Shown: positions 16,327 through 26,729, counted from the stretch's first letter. The stretch is 64,000 nucleotides of DNA from Pseudomonadota bacterium (GCA_023423935.1 JAFAEQ010000015.1:1-64000); one strand, 5' to 3'. The notes: generated by a model from the sequence alone, not told the origin. Numbers and translations: made by a program.

Positions 16327-18942
16327 TTGCGCGGCCGATGGCCTCTGCCGCACCAAAAAAGCTGTTCAGTCGAAAAGATCCGCGTGAAAACCATCCCTGA
16401 AGCGGCTTCGCGAGCAGCGCCCTACCTCACGGTCGTGCCGGGCATGAGGACGGCGGCAGGGCATTCCCGCAGGTCCATTACGGGAAAGGATGAATTCGTC
16501 GATGAGCGCGGACTGGTAGGCACGCTCGTCGGGCGCTACAAGCTGGTTTCGTTGCTCGGTCGCGGCGGCAGCGGGACGGTGTATCTGGCGGAGCGCGCCG
16601 ATCGCCAGTACAGCGCACAGGTCGCGGTGAAGATCGTGGACCGCAGTGCGATCTATGGTCGGTTCGGTGCGCGCTTTCGGGCCGAACGGCAGATTCTCGC
16701 GAGCCTGAACCATCCGAATATCGCGCGGCTCATCGATGCCGGGGATGTGGATGGCGGCTATGCCTATCTCATCATGGAGTACATCCACGGTGAGCCGCTC
16801 GATAAGTATTGCGATACGCGGCGCCTGGGTCTCGAGGCGCGCCTGCAACTGTTTCTGCAGATTTGCAGCGCCGTTCAGTACGCACATCAGAACCTGATCG
16901 TTCATCGCGATCTGAAGCCGGCCAACGTGCTGGTCACCCCCGATGGCACGCCGAAGCTGCTGGACTTCGGTATCGCAAAGCTGCTGCACGCAGGCGTCGC
17001 CGATGAAGGCGAGGCGCTCACGCGCGTATCCGATCGACTGCTGACGCCCGAGTACGCAAGCCCCGAGCAGATCAAGGGCGAGATCGTGAACACCTCGAGC
17101 GATGTGTATTCGCTCGGCGTCGTGCTCTATGAGCTGCTCACGGGTCTGCGTCCCTACAAATTGCCCGTGCAGGCGAGCCAGTTCGAGCTCGAGCGCACCA
17201 TTTGCATGATCGATCCCATGGCGCCGACCGCTGCGGTCAACATGGCGATGAAATCAGAAGACATCGACATCGAGCGCGTGGCATCAGATCGCGGTTTTTC
17301 TCCCGAGAAGCTGCGCAGGGCGATGAGCGGAGATCTCGATGCGATCGTGATGAAGGCGATGCGCAAAGAGCCGGGGCAGCGCTTTACGTCCGTCGAACAG
17401 CTTGCCGACGACGTGCGTCGCTATCTTGCCCGCGAGCCGGTCAGAGCGCGGCAGGGCAACTGGGTCTACTACGCGCAGCGTTTCACGAAACGTCACTACG
17501 GGTCGGTCGCGGCCAGCGCGGCCTTTCTGGTGTTCGTGCTCGGGGTAGCGATCGTCATGTCGATCGAGCGCAGCGAGAAAGCCGCGGCCCTCGAGGAAGC
17601 GACCCTCGACCGTCAACGCGCCGAGTCTGTCTCGACCTTCCTTTTGAACATCTTCAGCGCCGCCGATCCGTACGTACATTTCGGCAAGGAACCGTCCGCC
17701 CGGGATCTGCTCGATCGCGCGGCCAAGCGCATCAGCGCCGATCTGGAAACGCAGCCCGAGGTGAAGGCCCGGCTGCTGGAGGCGATTGGTCGCTCCTATC
17801 GGCGTATTGGCCAGCCGGAAGTCGCGACGCGGTATCTGCAAGAAGCTCTGGGGTTTCAGAAGCTGACATCCGATTCGCAAAGCAAGGGTTCGGCGATCCT
17901 CACGGAGCTTGCAATTGCGCAGCGCGACGTCGGCAACTACGAGGGCTCCGATCGCACGTTCGCGCAGGCCCTCGCGGCGATTCAGAACGCCGATGAGCCA
18001 CGTACGCCAGAGCGGGGCCGGCTGCTGGTGGAATTCGGACGTCTCGAGTTCATGCGCGGCAACGTAGGGCAGGCGCAAGCTCATTTGAACGAAGCACTGA
18101 GCATCCTGCGGGAAACGCGTGGGCCCAACGATCCCGAAGTTGCTTCCGCATTGACGGATCTGGCGAACACGTATGTCTGGATGGACGATCTGGTCGAAGC
18201 TGAGCGCTTCGCGCGCGATGCCGTGCACATCTATACGACGGTGCATCAACTCCATCCTGATCGCATCGTGGCGGATTTCCGGCTCGCTCAGATCCTGTTG
18301 TACCGCCGCGAACTCGACGATGCGGCGAGCCTGTTCCAGCGCGCCATCGATGCGCAGCGTCAAGTCTATGGGCCGAACACCAGTGAGATGACTGAGATGC
18401 TGGGTTCGCTCGCGCAGGTGCGCATGGCGCAAAACCGCTGGAAGGAAGCTGAAGCGCTGCTCCGAGAAGCGCTTTCGATCCATTCCTCGTCTGGTAGTAA
18501 CGTGAACTATCAGATCGGCTATCTGGAGACGATCCTCGGTCGTGTGCTGTATCAGCAAGGTCGAAGTTCGGAAGCGGTTCCCGTACTCACCGACGCACTC
18601 GATCGCCTGATGAGTGCGCTCCCCGAAAATCATCAGTACGTCGCATCGGCCGAGTATCACCTGGGCGAAGCGCTGCTACTGACGGGCGATGCGAAGTCGG
18701 CGGAAAAGGTGCTGCGCCAGAGCGCGGATCGCTGGGCGCGATCCGGTGCGCCGGCATGGCGTTCCGTTCGCTCGAGCAATGCCGTGGGTGAGGCGCTGAT
18801 GAAGCAGGGTCGTATTGCGGAGGCGACCGAGTTACTCACGACGACACTGCGGGATCTGGAGTCCGATGCGACGGCCGATGCCGAGGCGAAGGCCGCCGCA
18901 CGGTCACGACTCCAAGCATTGCGCGATCGCACGGGTCAGTGA
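16327..18942 (+). CDS. Membrane-anchored Ser/Thr protein kinase with C-terminal TPR region
   Basis: 871 residues as opened at 16327; internal starts (GTG near 16384, ATG at 16444) are possible, since the first 60 residues are not conserved kinase sequence. Kinase motifs: GRGGSGTVY (about 78-86), catalytic Lys102 in VAVKIV, HRDLKPAN (193-200), DFG at 213-215 and SPEQ for the APE motif. A single helix spans about 392-413. The remaining 450 residues are helical repeats of TPR type (RYLQEALGFQK, AQAHLNEALSIL, WKEAEALLREAL). The kinase is cytosolic and the repeats are extracytoplasmic. It is divergent from the repeat-protein/peptide pair and is a plausible sensor of it; that link is inference. Confidence 0.9.
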   Translation: MRGRWPLPHQKSCSVEKIRVKTIPEAASRAAPYLTVVPGMRTAAGHSRRSITGKDEFVDERGLVGTLVGRYKLVSLLGRGGSGTVYLAERADRQYSAQVAVKIVDRSAIYGRFGARFRAERQILASLNHPNIARLIDAGDVDGGYAYLIMEYIHGEPLDKYCDTRRLGLEARLQLFLQICSAVQYAHQNLIVHRDLKPANVLVTPDGTPKLLDFGIAKLLHAGVADEGEALTRVSDRLLTPEYASPEQIKGEIVNTSSDVYSLGVVLYELLTGLRPYKLPVQASQFELERTICMIDPMAPTAAVNMAMKSEDIDIERVASDRGFSPEKLRRAMSGDLDAIVMKAMRKEPGQRFTSVEQLADDVRRYLAREPVRARQGNWVYYAQRFTKRHYGSVAASAAFLVFVLGVAIVMSIERSEKAAALEEATLDRQRAESVSTFLLNIFSAADPYVHFGKEPSARDLLDRAAKRISADLETQPEVKARLLEAIGRSYRRIGQPEVATRYLQEALGFQKLTSDSQSKGSAILTELAIAQRDVGNYEGSDRTFAQALAAIQNADEPRTPERGRLLVEFGRLEFMRGNVGQAQAHLNEALSILRETRGPNDPEVASALTDLANTYVWMDDLVEAERFARDAVHIYTTVHQLHPDRIVADFRLAQILLYRRELDDAASLFQRAIDAQRQVYGPNTSEMTEMLGSLAQVRMAQNRWKEAEALLREALSIHSSSGSNVNYQIGYLETILGRVLYQQGRSSEAVPVLTDALDRLMSALPENHQYVASAEYHLGEALLLTGDAKSAEKVLRQSADRWARSGAPAWRSVRSSNAVGEALMKQGRIAEATELLTTTLRDLESDATADAEAKAAARSRLQALRDRTGQ

Positions 18943-19018
18943 GCATTCCAGTTCTTCGCCAGCGCAGGCGGACGAAGAACCAGCAGCGTGTCTACTGCTG
19001 TCGTGCAGTCTGCCGTCT

Positions 19019-20551
19019 CTAGGAGACTTCCGCTCCGGCGCGTGAACCATCGAACTTGCTTTCCGCATTGCGCTTGCGTGCGGCCGCGCCGAGCTCATGC
19101 CACAGATCTGCATGCATGATGCCGAGCTTGTCCGGATCGAACACCGGATCCAGGCCAGCCTTCTTCTGCTCCTCGTAGTCTTTCAGTGCCAGCAACGCCG
19201 GCTTCTGCAGGATGAGGATCGCGATGATGTTGAGCCAGGCCATGATGCCGACGCCAACGCTGCCGAGCGCCCACACACCCTCTGAGCTCCACACCGCGCC
19301 AAATCCCACCGATGCCATGATGGCGAGCTTCAGAAGCCTGATGGCCCACGCGGGCGCGCGGTTGCGTGCGATGTATTCGAGATTCGTCTCGGCCATGTAG
19401 TAGTACGCGACGATCGTCGTAAAAGCGAAGAACAGAATGGCGAGCGCTACGAAGCTCGCGCCAAAGCCCGAGAACACCGACTCGATCGCGGCCTGCGTGT
19501 ATCCAGAGCCTGCGGGAAGAGGAACGAGCGCGCCGCTCGCATCGGTAACCCGCGGCAGGTTCTCCGCAAGTATCTGGCCCGTGTCTGGATTGATCACGTT
19601 GTACTTGCCGGTGCTGAGAATCATGAAGGCGGTCGAGGTGCAGACGATGGCGGTATCGAAGTAGATCGAGAATGCCTGCACGTAGCCCTGCTTGGCCGGA
19701 TGTGAAACTTCGGCGGCGGCCGCCGCATGAGGGCCGGTGCCCTGGCCGGCTTCGTTTGCATAGATGCCGCGCTTCACGCCCCATTGCACCGCGAGGCCCA
19801 GGATTGCGCCGAACGCCGCATCCGGATTGAAGGCGTTGTCGAGGATCAGCCTGAACATCTCAGGCACCTTCTCGGCGTTCATGAACATGACCACGAAGGC
19901 CATGAGCATGTAGCCCATAGCCATGAACGGAACCACGATCTCGGCGAACGCTGCGATGCGACGCACGCCGCCGACGATGATCACGCCAAGGCCCAGCACC
20001 ACGACGAGGCCGCTCACCCAAGTGGGAATGCTCCAGGCGTTTGCCACGCTGCTTGCGATCTCGAACGATTGCACCGTCGGCAACAGCAGGCCCGTGCCTA
20101 TGACGGTCGAGATCGCAAAGATGATTGCATACCAGCGCTGACCGAGACCCTTCTCGATGTAGTACGCCGGGCCGCCGCGATACTGACCGTGGTCGTCCTT
20201 CTGTTTGTAGATCTGCGCGAGCGTGCATTCGATATAGGACGTGGATGCGCCCAGAAAAGCCATCGCCCACATCCAGAAGATGGCGCCCGGTCCGCCTGCC
20301 GCGATAGCGGTGGCGATGCCGGCAATGTTGCCCACGCCGATGCGTCCCGACAGAGACATGGCCAGCGCCTGAAACGATGAGACGCCAGCCGCTGAAGTCT
20401 TCCCGCCTGCCGTCAGACGAAGCATTTCCATGAAGCCGCGCACCTGCATGACGCGCGTACGAAGCGAAAAGTAGAGTCCTGCGCCCAGGCACAGGTAAAT
20501 CAGCGCCGAGCTCCAGATCAGCCCGTCCAGCTGTTTGACTAATTCATCCAC
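19019..20551 (-). CDS. Sodium:alanine symporter family (AGCS) transporter
   Basis: 510 residues from a GTG preceded by AGAGAG; the frame is open 15 codons further but with no better signal. About ten hydrophobic helices. Family signatures are present: SLSGRIGVGNIAGIATAI near residues 85-105, GGPGAIFWMW and GVKRGIYANEAGQGTGPHAAAAAEVSHPAKQG. Members import alanine or glycine with Na+ across the inner membrane. The final 35 residues are a hydrophilic tail. It is convergent with the TPR kinase, 76 bp apart, and not in an operon. Confidence 0.93.
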   Translation of the reverse strand: MDELVKQLDGLIWSSALIYLCLGAGLYFSLRTRVMQVRGFMEMLRLTAGGKTSAAGVSSFQALAMSLSGRIGVGNIAGIATAIAAGGPGAIFWMWAMAFLGASTSYIECTLAQIYKQKDDHGQYRGGPAYYIEKGLGQRWYAIIFAISTVIGTGLLLPTVQSFEIASSVANAWSIPTWVSGLVVVLGLGVIIVGGVRRIAAFAEIVVPFMAMGYMLMAFVVMFMNAEKVPEMFRLILDNAFNPDAAFGAILGLAVQWGVKRGIYANEAGQGTGPHAAAAAEVSHPAKQGYVQAFSIYFDTAIVCTSTAFMILSTGKYNVINPDTGQILAENLPRVTDASGALVPLPAGSGYTQAAIESVFSGFGASFVALAILFFAFTTIVAYYYMAETNLEYIARNRAPAWAIRLLKLAIMASVGFGAVWSSEGVWALGSVGVGIMAWLNIIAILILQKPALLALKDYEEQKKAGLDPVFDPDKLGIMHADLWHELGAAARKRNAESKFDGSRAGAEVS

Positions 20552-20844
20552 GGCATTTCTCTCTATAGGGTTGCGCGGCGAGGCGGACATTAGCACGCCA
20601 AGCCCTGTGCAATGGACGTGCCTGCGGCGAGCGGCATCAGTGCATACAAGTTGGGTACTGGACCTCGATCGCGGTCATCGAACGCCGCACGCGCCATGCA
20701 CCGATCGATCGAGCGCTGCAAGAGTGATCGCGATGCGACCCTCATAGCCACAATCAATGAATTGTCTGCTCGCCTTGAGCGCGGGCCTCTCATATAAAGC
20801 GCCACGGCCACGTGAGCCGCAAGAATCGTGGTCCGGGAGAGTTC

Positions 20845-22131
20845 ATGTCCGTCGCCAAGTTATCCATCGCATTCTTTCTGCAGATGTTCGTCATCCTGGC
20901 TGCGTGCCGTGTGGCGGGCTGGCTGGGCAAGAAATATCTGAAGCAGCCGCAGGTCGTGTGCGAAATGATTGCGGGCGTGGTGCTCGGGCCTTCACTTCTG
21001 GGGCTGTTCCTGCCGGATCTGCAGAAAGCGATTTTCCCCGCTGAGACCAAGGGCATCCTGTACGTCGGTGCGCAGTTCGGCGTCGGCCTCTACATGTTCC
21101 TGGTGGGCCTGGGTTTCCGTACCGACCATTTCAGGCACAACATCGCCAAGGCCGCTGCAGTCTCCATTTCGGGAATGGTCGCGCCTTTCATCCTCGCGCT
21201 CATCGGTACGCCCTGGTTGATGTCGGTCCCCGGCTTGTTCGCGCCGACGGCCACACGTTTCGATGCCACGCTGTTCATGGGCGCGGCGATGGCCATCACG
21301 GCCTTTCCGATGCTCGCGCGAATCATTCATGAGCGCGGCTTGAGCCACACTGCGCTCGGGACTTTGTCTTTGTCCGCCGGCGCGATCGACGATGCGGCCG
21401 CATGGTGCGTGCTCGCGATCGTTCTCGCCAGCTTCGGAGCGGGTCACAGCGTTGCAGTGACGGCCATTGCGGGCGGGGTCGTGTTCGCGGGCGTCCTGAT
21501 CGGCTTCGGACCTAAGTTGCTTGCACCGCTCGGGCGAATGGCGGAGCGGGAGCTGGCGGTCGGACGTCCCTTCGATCCGACGCTGCTTGCGATCACGCTC
21601 ATGCTGTTCATGCTCTGCGCATTTACTGCCGATGCGATCGGGCTGCATGCCGTGTTCGGCGGCTTTTTGCTCGGCACCGTCATGCCGCGCGGCGCCTTCG
21701 CCGATCAGCTCAAACGCCTGCTCGAGCCGTTTACGGTCGTGCTGTTGCTGCCGATGTTCTTCACTTACTCGGGTCTGAATACGCAGCTCACGATGGTCAA
21801 CAGCGCGTCGCTGCTCTTGATCGCAGCCGGGATTCTCACTGCCTCGATCCTCGCAAAGTTCGGCGCTTGCTGGGCCGCGGCCCGCCTGTCCGGGCAGGAC
21901 AATCGCACTGCCCTCGGAATCGGTGCGCTCATGAACTCGCGCGGACTCATGGAGCTCATCATCATCAACATCGGTTTGCAGGCGGGCGTGATCGGGCCTG
22001 CGCTGTTTTCGATGCTCGTGCTGATGGCCATTGTCACTACCCTGATGGCATCGCCACTCTTCGAACTCGTGTACGGGCGTCAGGCACGTGCGAGCGGCGA
22101 GCTCGATGCACTCGAGCATACGGTGCGCTGA
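20845..22131 (+). CDS. CPA2-family cation:proton antiporter
   Basis: 428 residues from MSVAKLSIAF, with GGGAGAG before the ATG. About twelve membrane helices carry family features: GVVLGPSLLGLF, the inverted-helix region SAGAIDDAAAWCVLA (paired Asp-Asp of cation/H+ antiporters) and MNSRGLMELIIINIGL. No C-terminal RCK/TrkA domain, so regulation by nucleotide is not evident. It would exchange Na+ or K+ for H+ at the inner membrane. The porin-like gene follows 28 bp later and may be co-transcribed. The preceding 293 bp gap holds nothing clear. Confidence 0.92.
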   Translation: MSVAKLSIAFFLQMFVILAACRVAGWLGKKYLKQPQVVCEMIAGVVLGPSLLGLFLPDLQKAIFPAETKGILYVGAQFGVGLYMFLVGLGFRTDHFRHNIAKAAAVSISGMVAPFILALIGTPWLMSVPGLFAPTATRFDATLFMGAAMAITAFPMLARIIHERGLSHTALGTLSLSAGAIDDAAAWCVLAIVLASFGAGHSVAVTAIAGGVVFAGVLIGFGPKLLAPLGRMAERELAVGRPFDPTLLAITLMLFMLCAFTADAIGLHAVFGGFLLGTVMPRGAFADQLKRLLEPFTVVLLLPMFFTYSGLNTQLTMVNSASLLLIAAGILTASILAKFGACWAAARLSGQDNRTALGIGALMNSRGLMELIIINIGLQAGVIGPALFSMLVLMAIVTTLMASPLFELVYGRQARASGELDALEHTVR

Positions 22132-22159
22132 ACAAGAACAAAGGGCCAGGGACGATCTC

Positions 22160-23416
22160 ATGAAGACTCGGAATGCGACGCATGCGTCGCGATGGGTGCT
22201 GTGCGCGTTCGTGTCCAACATGGCGAGCGTGTCGATTGCGCATGCCGCAGGTGCCGATGCGAATCCGTTGCCCTTCAAGCCTCTCGTCGATGTGAGGGCG
22301 CGATGGGAGAGCGTGGATCAGGCCGGCTTGCCGCAGCAGGCAGACGCGTCCACGATCCGCGCGCGTCTCGGGTTCGAGACCAAGCCGCTGCTCGAGACGA
22401 CACTGCTCGTCGAGGGCGAGTTCGTGCGTGTGCTCGATGACGACTACAACAGCACGATCAACGGCAAAACGCGCTTCCCCGTCATCGGCGATTCGCAGAC
22501 CGATGAGCTCAATCGGCTGCAGCTCACCAACGTGTCGATACCCGGGACCGCCGTCATCGTCGGGCGCCAACGCATCTTGCTGGATGACCAACGCTTCATC
22601 GGCAACGCGGCTTGGCGGCAGAACGAGCAGACGTACGACTCGGCCCGCCTCGTCAATCAGTCGATCGACAAGCTGATCTTCGACGTTGCGTACGTCGAGC
22701 AGGTGAACCGCGTTGCCGGCAAGGACTCATCGGTGGGCCGATTCGTAGGCGACAGTGTGCTCGTGAATGTCGGCTATCAGCTTCCGGTCGGCAAGCTCAC
22801 GGCTTTCGGATATCGATTGAGCTTCGATGTCCTGGATCGCGCACCCGCTGCTCAGCGCAATGTCGCGACGAGCGATTCGTCACAGACGTTTGGGGCACGA
22901 TTGTCCGGTGAGCACGCCTTCGAGCGTTTCAAACTCGCCTATGCGGCGTCGTACGCGACTCAGGAGGATTACGGTCGCAATCCTCTCGCCTACTGCATCG
23001 ACTACTACTTGGGCGAGCTGAGCGCTTCGGTCAAAGCCTTCAATGCAGGGTTCGGGCTCGAAGTTCTCCAGGGCGACGGCCATAAAGGCTTCGCCACACC
23101 GCTGTCCTCGCTACATAAATTTCAGGGCTGGGCAGACAAGTTCCTGACCACGCCGGTCAACGGCATCCGCGACCGCTATGCCAATCTGGGCTACGGGTTG
23201 AAGAACGTGGGGATCCTCGAGGCGCTGAGCGCGTCCGTCGCCGTTCATGACTACGAGGCCGAACGGGGCGGGGCCGACTACGGATCCGAAGTCGATGTCC
23301 AGGTGCTCGCGAAATGGAAGAAGCTCAACGGCCTGCTGAAGTACGCCGACTACCATGCCGACAAACTGTTCACCGATACACACAAGCTTTGGCTGCAGCT
23401 CGAATACGTGTGGTGA
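22160..23416 (+). CDS. Alginate-export-like outer-membrane beta-barrel protein
   Basis: 418 residues from MKTRNATHAS, with a signal peptide to about residue 29 (ending IAHA). The mature chain alternates hydrophobic and polar residues as in a barrel and ends LWLQLEYVW, with a terminal aromatic. Segments such as GRQRILLDDQRFIGNAAWRQNEQT and GLEVLQGDGHKGFATPL are typical of the alginate_exp (AlgE-like) family. Many such proteins are general porins, and no alginate genes are near. It is probably co-transcribed with the antiporter 28 bp upstream. Confidence 0.85.
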   Translation: MKTRNATHASRWVLCAFVSNMASVSIAHAAGADANPLPFKPLVDVRARWESVDQAGLPQQADASTIRARLGFETKPLLETTLLVEGEFVRVLDDDYNSTINGKTRFPVIGDSQTDELNRLQLTNVSIPGTAVIVGRQRILLDDQRFIGNAAWRQNEQTYDSARLVNQSIDKLIFDVAYVEQVNRVAGKDSSVGRFVGDSVLVNVGYQLPVGKLTAFGYRLSFDVLDRAPAAQRNVATSDSSQTFGARLSGEHAFERFKLAYAASYATQEDYGRNPLAYCIDYYLGELSASVKAFNAGFGLEVLQGDGHKGFATPLSSLHKFQGWADKFLTTPVNGIRDRYANLGYGLKNVGILEALSASVAVHDYEAERGGADYGSEVDVQVLAKWKKLNGLLKYADYHADKLFTDTHKLWLQLEYVW

Positions 23417-23479
23417 GCGGGCCGGATTCCATCTCACCTCGAGCGCGAATCACTGCATCCCCGTCCCAGTCCTTACTGC

Positions 23480-23580
23480 CCACTACTCATTCCCATCTCT
23501 CATCAAACTCCTAATTTCTCATTGTTCTTTGTTCCTCATTCTTCATTACTCATTACTCCCTGCTCATTACTCATTGCCCG
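23480..23580 (+). repeat. Heptanucleotide-type array (CATTACT) in an 800 bp gene-free stretch
   Basis: An irregular run of CATTACT/CATTCTT/CATTGCC-like heptamers (for example TTACTCATTACTC) of the same kind found in the 47-51 kb operon gaps. The whole 23417-24218 stretch shows no credible gene. It also contains an imperfect 22 bp palindrome at 23858-23879 (CAGGTGACAA, TG, TTGTTACCTG) that could be an operator or a hairpin. Confidence 0.6.
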
Positions 23581-24218
23581 TGGTGCCGTCCCGGAGCGTC
23601 CGCGATCAGTGTTCATCTGGTGACTGATCCACGGCACGCTCAGGGCGGCGAAGTTGGTGACGCGCAGTGCGAGCAGGACTGAGAGGGGCTTCGCGCGGTC
23701 GGAGGTGTGCATCCTCACGCAGGGCTCGTCTGTCGTGCAGTCGGTATTTTCCTCGTCGTTTCGGATGAGAGCCGGGGCCACCCGCTGGGTTCCCTTAGAT
23801 TTCCACGCGGTCGCTGAACTGGCTGGCCCGTCGTGAGAAGGCGCGGCAGTAAGGCTGCAGGTGACAATGTTGTTACCTGAAGGACGGCCCGTCTTGTGCG
23901 CCGCTCTGACCGCGAAAGCTCGTGGTTGAGCGCGCTCCCTGTCATTTCCCTGGAAGGAAGCCGGTCTGTGATTCGGGGCCAGTGCCGGTTAATGACTGGC
24001 TAATGCGATTTTATTAAGCAACCATGACGGATGCGTCTTAAGGAGTACTGGAGGATCGTCGTAGGGTCCACCGGCACAATGCGCCGATGGTCGAAGCGAC
24101 GTCCGCCGCGCGCTCGCACCAGAATTCCCGCTCCAACGCAGTCCCGGCGCAGAAAGAGCGGAGCTGCCAAGCCTGTGGCCTGTCGTTTCGGTCGATTGTC
24201 GAGGAGTGCCGATTATCT

Positions 24219-24416
24219 ATGTCCCGAGAGTTCATGATGCCGTCTACGGCAAGCACCTGGTCTCATGTCGAAGTGAAGCAGCTGCATTCATTGGTCGCGG
24301 AGCGGACGCCTATCCAGCAGATCGCAAAGATCATGCGTCGCTCGGAGTCGGCCATCCGCAACAAGGCGGCCTTCCATGGCATTTCGTTGCGCGGTCTGCA
24401 GTACGCAGCCGAGTGA
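24219..24416 (+). CDS. Small helix-turn-helix-like protein
   Basis: 65 residues from an ATG 12 bases after GAGGAG; a second ATG five codons on is possible. WSHVEVKQLHSLVAERTPIQ and QIAKIMRRSESAIRNKAA look like a Myb/SANT- or sigma-region-4-like trihelical DNA-binding unit, and the end (HGISLRGLQYAAE) would be the recognition-helix tail. The frame is open upstream but that part is compositionally different. It is convergent with the nine-helix histidine kinase, 66 bp apart. Function inferred from fold pattern only. Confidence 0.55.
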   Translation: MSREFMMPSTASTWSHVEVKQLHSLVAERTPIQQIAKIMRRSESAIRNKAAFHGISLRGLQYAAE

Positions 24417-24482
24417 TCGCCTCCAGCAGCTGTGCAGGCGAGACCCCTTTCTCAAAAGTCTTCTGATTGCAACCGTAAGGCG

Positions 24483-26729
24483 CTATGCCGATGAACGCTC
24501 CTCGGCAAGTGGCAGGGTGATAGAGAACTTCGCGCCGGCGCCGGGCGTGGACTCCGCGCGGACCTGTCCGCGCATGCGATTGATGGCCTTACGCACCAAC
24601 GCAAGTCCGATCCCTGTGCCTTCATACCCGACCGCATGCAGCCGGTTGAAGATGTCGAAGATCTTGTCCTTGTACTGCGGATCGAAGCCGATCCCGTTGT
24701 CGCTGACTTCGAGCGTGTAATCGCGCGTGCCTCGTGTGCCGCGAACCTGGATGCGCGGCGGCGTGCGATCGCGAGAGAACTTCAATGCATTGTCGAGCAG
24801 ATTGCGTAGCGCAATCTGCACGCCCTCACGATCGGCCAGCACGGGTGCAGGATCGATGTCGACGTCGACTTCAGCGCCCGAGGACTGAATCTCGGAAGCC
24901 ATCGACTCCAGCGTTTCCTGTACCAGCTCGCCGAATGTCAGAGGACGAAGTTGCTGCTCGCGATGCTCCATGCGTGAGTATGCGAGCAGGCTGTCGATGA
25001 GCGCGGACATGCGCATCGCGCCTTGCTGAATCCTGTTCAGATAATCCTTTTCGCGCTCATCGAGGCGTCCCGTGGCGCTTTGCTGCAGTAAGGCGCCAAA
25101 GCTGTTCATTGCCCGCAACGGTGCCTTGAGATCGTGAGCAACTGCGTAGGCGAAGTTCTGAGACTCGCGATACGCGTCGGTCAGCTCGCTCGTCCGATCC
25201 GCGACTCGTCGCTCGAGATCGTCCACCAGCTCCTTGTAGCGAGCTTCGCTCTGGCGCAGTGAGAACTCGAGATCCTTGATCGCGGTGATGTCTACGTGCG
25301 AGCCGAGAATTCGCAGTGCATGGCCCGACTGATCGCGCAGGACCGTGGCGCGTGTGAGGATCCACCGGTACGAGCCGTCGCGGTGCCGCATCCGGATCTC
25401 CATGTTGTACTCCGCGTTGGCATCGGCGAGACAGCGAGCGACGGTCTCGTCGACGCGTTGCCGATCATCAGGGTGCAGTCTCGAGTAGAACTCCTGGACG
25501 TCATCGGCGATCTCGTGACTGGCATAGCCGAGCTGGCGCCGCCATTCCTGAGAGAAGCGGACCGTGCCGTTCTGAACATCCCATTGCCACAAGCCGACTG
25601 CGCCAGCGCGGGCCGTGACACGTACGAGACGTTCCAGATCGGCTCGTTGCGACTCGATCGTGTCCAATTGCTTGCGTGCCTGGATCACCGCGTCGTTGGC
25701 CTCATCGAGCTGCGTTCGCAGCTGCTGTCCGCGCAGGTACAGCCAGGATTCGCGCACCGCAAGAATCGCCGCGAAAGCCACCATGGCAATCACAGCGGGT
25801 GCCACGGTTCTGGGCGTGAGCTCGTGTGCCACGCCGGCCGCCGAGATCGCCATGCACAACACGAGGAACGAAGGCGTGAGTGCCTCGACCCAGCCTTGGG
25901 TACAGCGTAACGCTGCCGCCGAGTCTGCCTTGCGATGCAGGCTCACCTGAACTTCTGCGGCCGTCTGATGCAGCGCGAAGGCAAGGACCCAGCCGAGGTT
26001 GAACAGACTCATCGGCGAGTAGCTCGAGGTGACGAGCACGCGCGTGTAGATCATGGCCAGAATCATCTGTAGCGCGAGGCCGACCGTCAGGAGTCCGTAG
26101 GACATGAGACGTGTGCCCCATTCGTAGGCCCATAGCACGTACACCGCGGTGATGAAGGCGATGGTGATGCCTGCGCTTTCCGTGAGTACCAGCAGCGAGC
26201 TTCCGAACGTCTGCATCGAAGTGGCGAAGGGCTCACTCAGCGTGTTGATCACCACGAACACCAGACTGCAGAGAATGAGTCCCATGTTGGCGAGCCGCAG
26301 CCAGCTCAGTCGCCGTTCCTGCTGTGTCGTTCGCAGTGCGAACAGGCCCGCGATCATCAACGGTGCAAATGCCAGATAGCCGATGTCCGCATAGCTGGGA
26401 AAGGGAAGGGGTTCGCCGAGCTTCAGCTGATAGAAGTCCCAGACCAGCTGCCCGCACGTCCACGCGGCACATGCCGCAGTGAAGAGCCACCATGCAACGC
26501 GTTCGCCATCCTTGAGTGTGAGTGCGGCCCGCGCAGAGCTGAAGGTGGCGAGTCCTGCAGCCAGCGTCCATGCGACATCGTTGATGATCGTTGCGAGTCG
26601 GTCGTTGACCAGATCGGTCGACAGCGCGACGAGGTAAGCCACGATTGCGATGGCCCATACGCCGAGCAGCAGACGAGGGCCGTGCCACGCGGCTTCGATG
26701 CGATCGCCCCGTGCTTCGGCCGTCTGCAA
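24483..26729 (-). CDS. Hybrid-membrane PAS sensor histidine kinase
   Basis: 748 residues. About nine N-terminal helices (residues 20-330) form an integral sensory region. A coiled coil follows, then a PAS/PAC domain with GLWQWDVQNGTVRFSQEWRR and HPDDRQRV (about 385-500). HisKA has the phospho-acceptor His in VAHDLKAPLRAMN. The ATPase domain has N-box LRNLLDNALKFS, G1 DNGIGFD, F-box KIFDIFNRLH and G2 GTGIGLA. There is no receiver domain and no response regulator next to it, so it is an orphan. It autophosphorylates on His and passes phosphate to an unlinked regulator. Confidence 0.92.
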   Translation of the reverse strand: MQTAEARGDRIEAAWHGPRLLLGVWAIAIVAYLVALSTDLVNDRLATIINDVAWTLAAGLATFSSARAALTLKDGERVAWWLFTAACAAWTCGQLVWDFYQLKLGEPLPFPSYADIGYLAFAPLMIAGLFALRTTQQERRLSWLRLANMGLILCSLVFVVINTLSEPFATSMQTFGSSLLVLTESAGITIAFITAVYVLWAYEWGTRLMSYGLLTVGLALQMILAMIYTRVLVTSSYSPMSLFNLGWVLAFALHQTAAEVQVSLHRKADSAAALRCTQGWVEALTPSFLVLCMAISAAGVAHELTPRTVAPAVIAMVAFAAILAVRESWLYLRGQQLRTQLDEANDAVIQARKQLDTIESQRADLERLVRVTARAGAVGLWQWDVQNGTVRFSQEWRRQLGYASHEIADDVQEFYSRLHPDDRQRVDETVARCLADANAEYNMEIRMRHRDGSYRWILTRATVLRDQSGHALRILGSHVDITAIKDLEFSLRQSEARYKELVDDLERRVADRTSELTDAYRESQNFAYAVAHDLKAPLRAMNSFGALLQQSATGRLDEREKDYLNRIQQGAMRMSALIDSLLAYSRMEHREQQLRPLTFGELVQETLESMASEIQSSGAEVDVDIDPAPVLADREGVQIALRNLLDNALKFSRDRTPPRIQVRGTRGTRDYTLEVSDNGIGFDPQYKDKIFDIFNRLHAVGYEGTGIGLALVRKAINRMRGQVRAESTPGAGAKFSITLPLAEERSSA

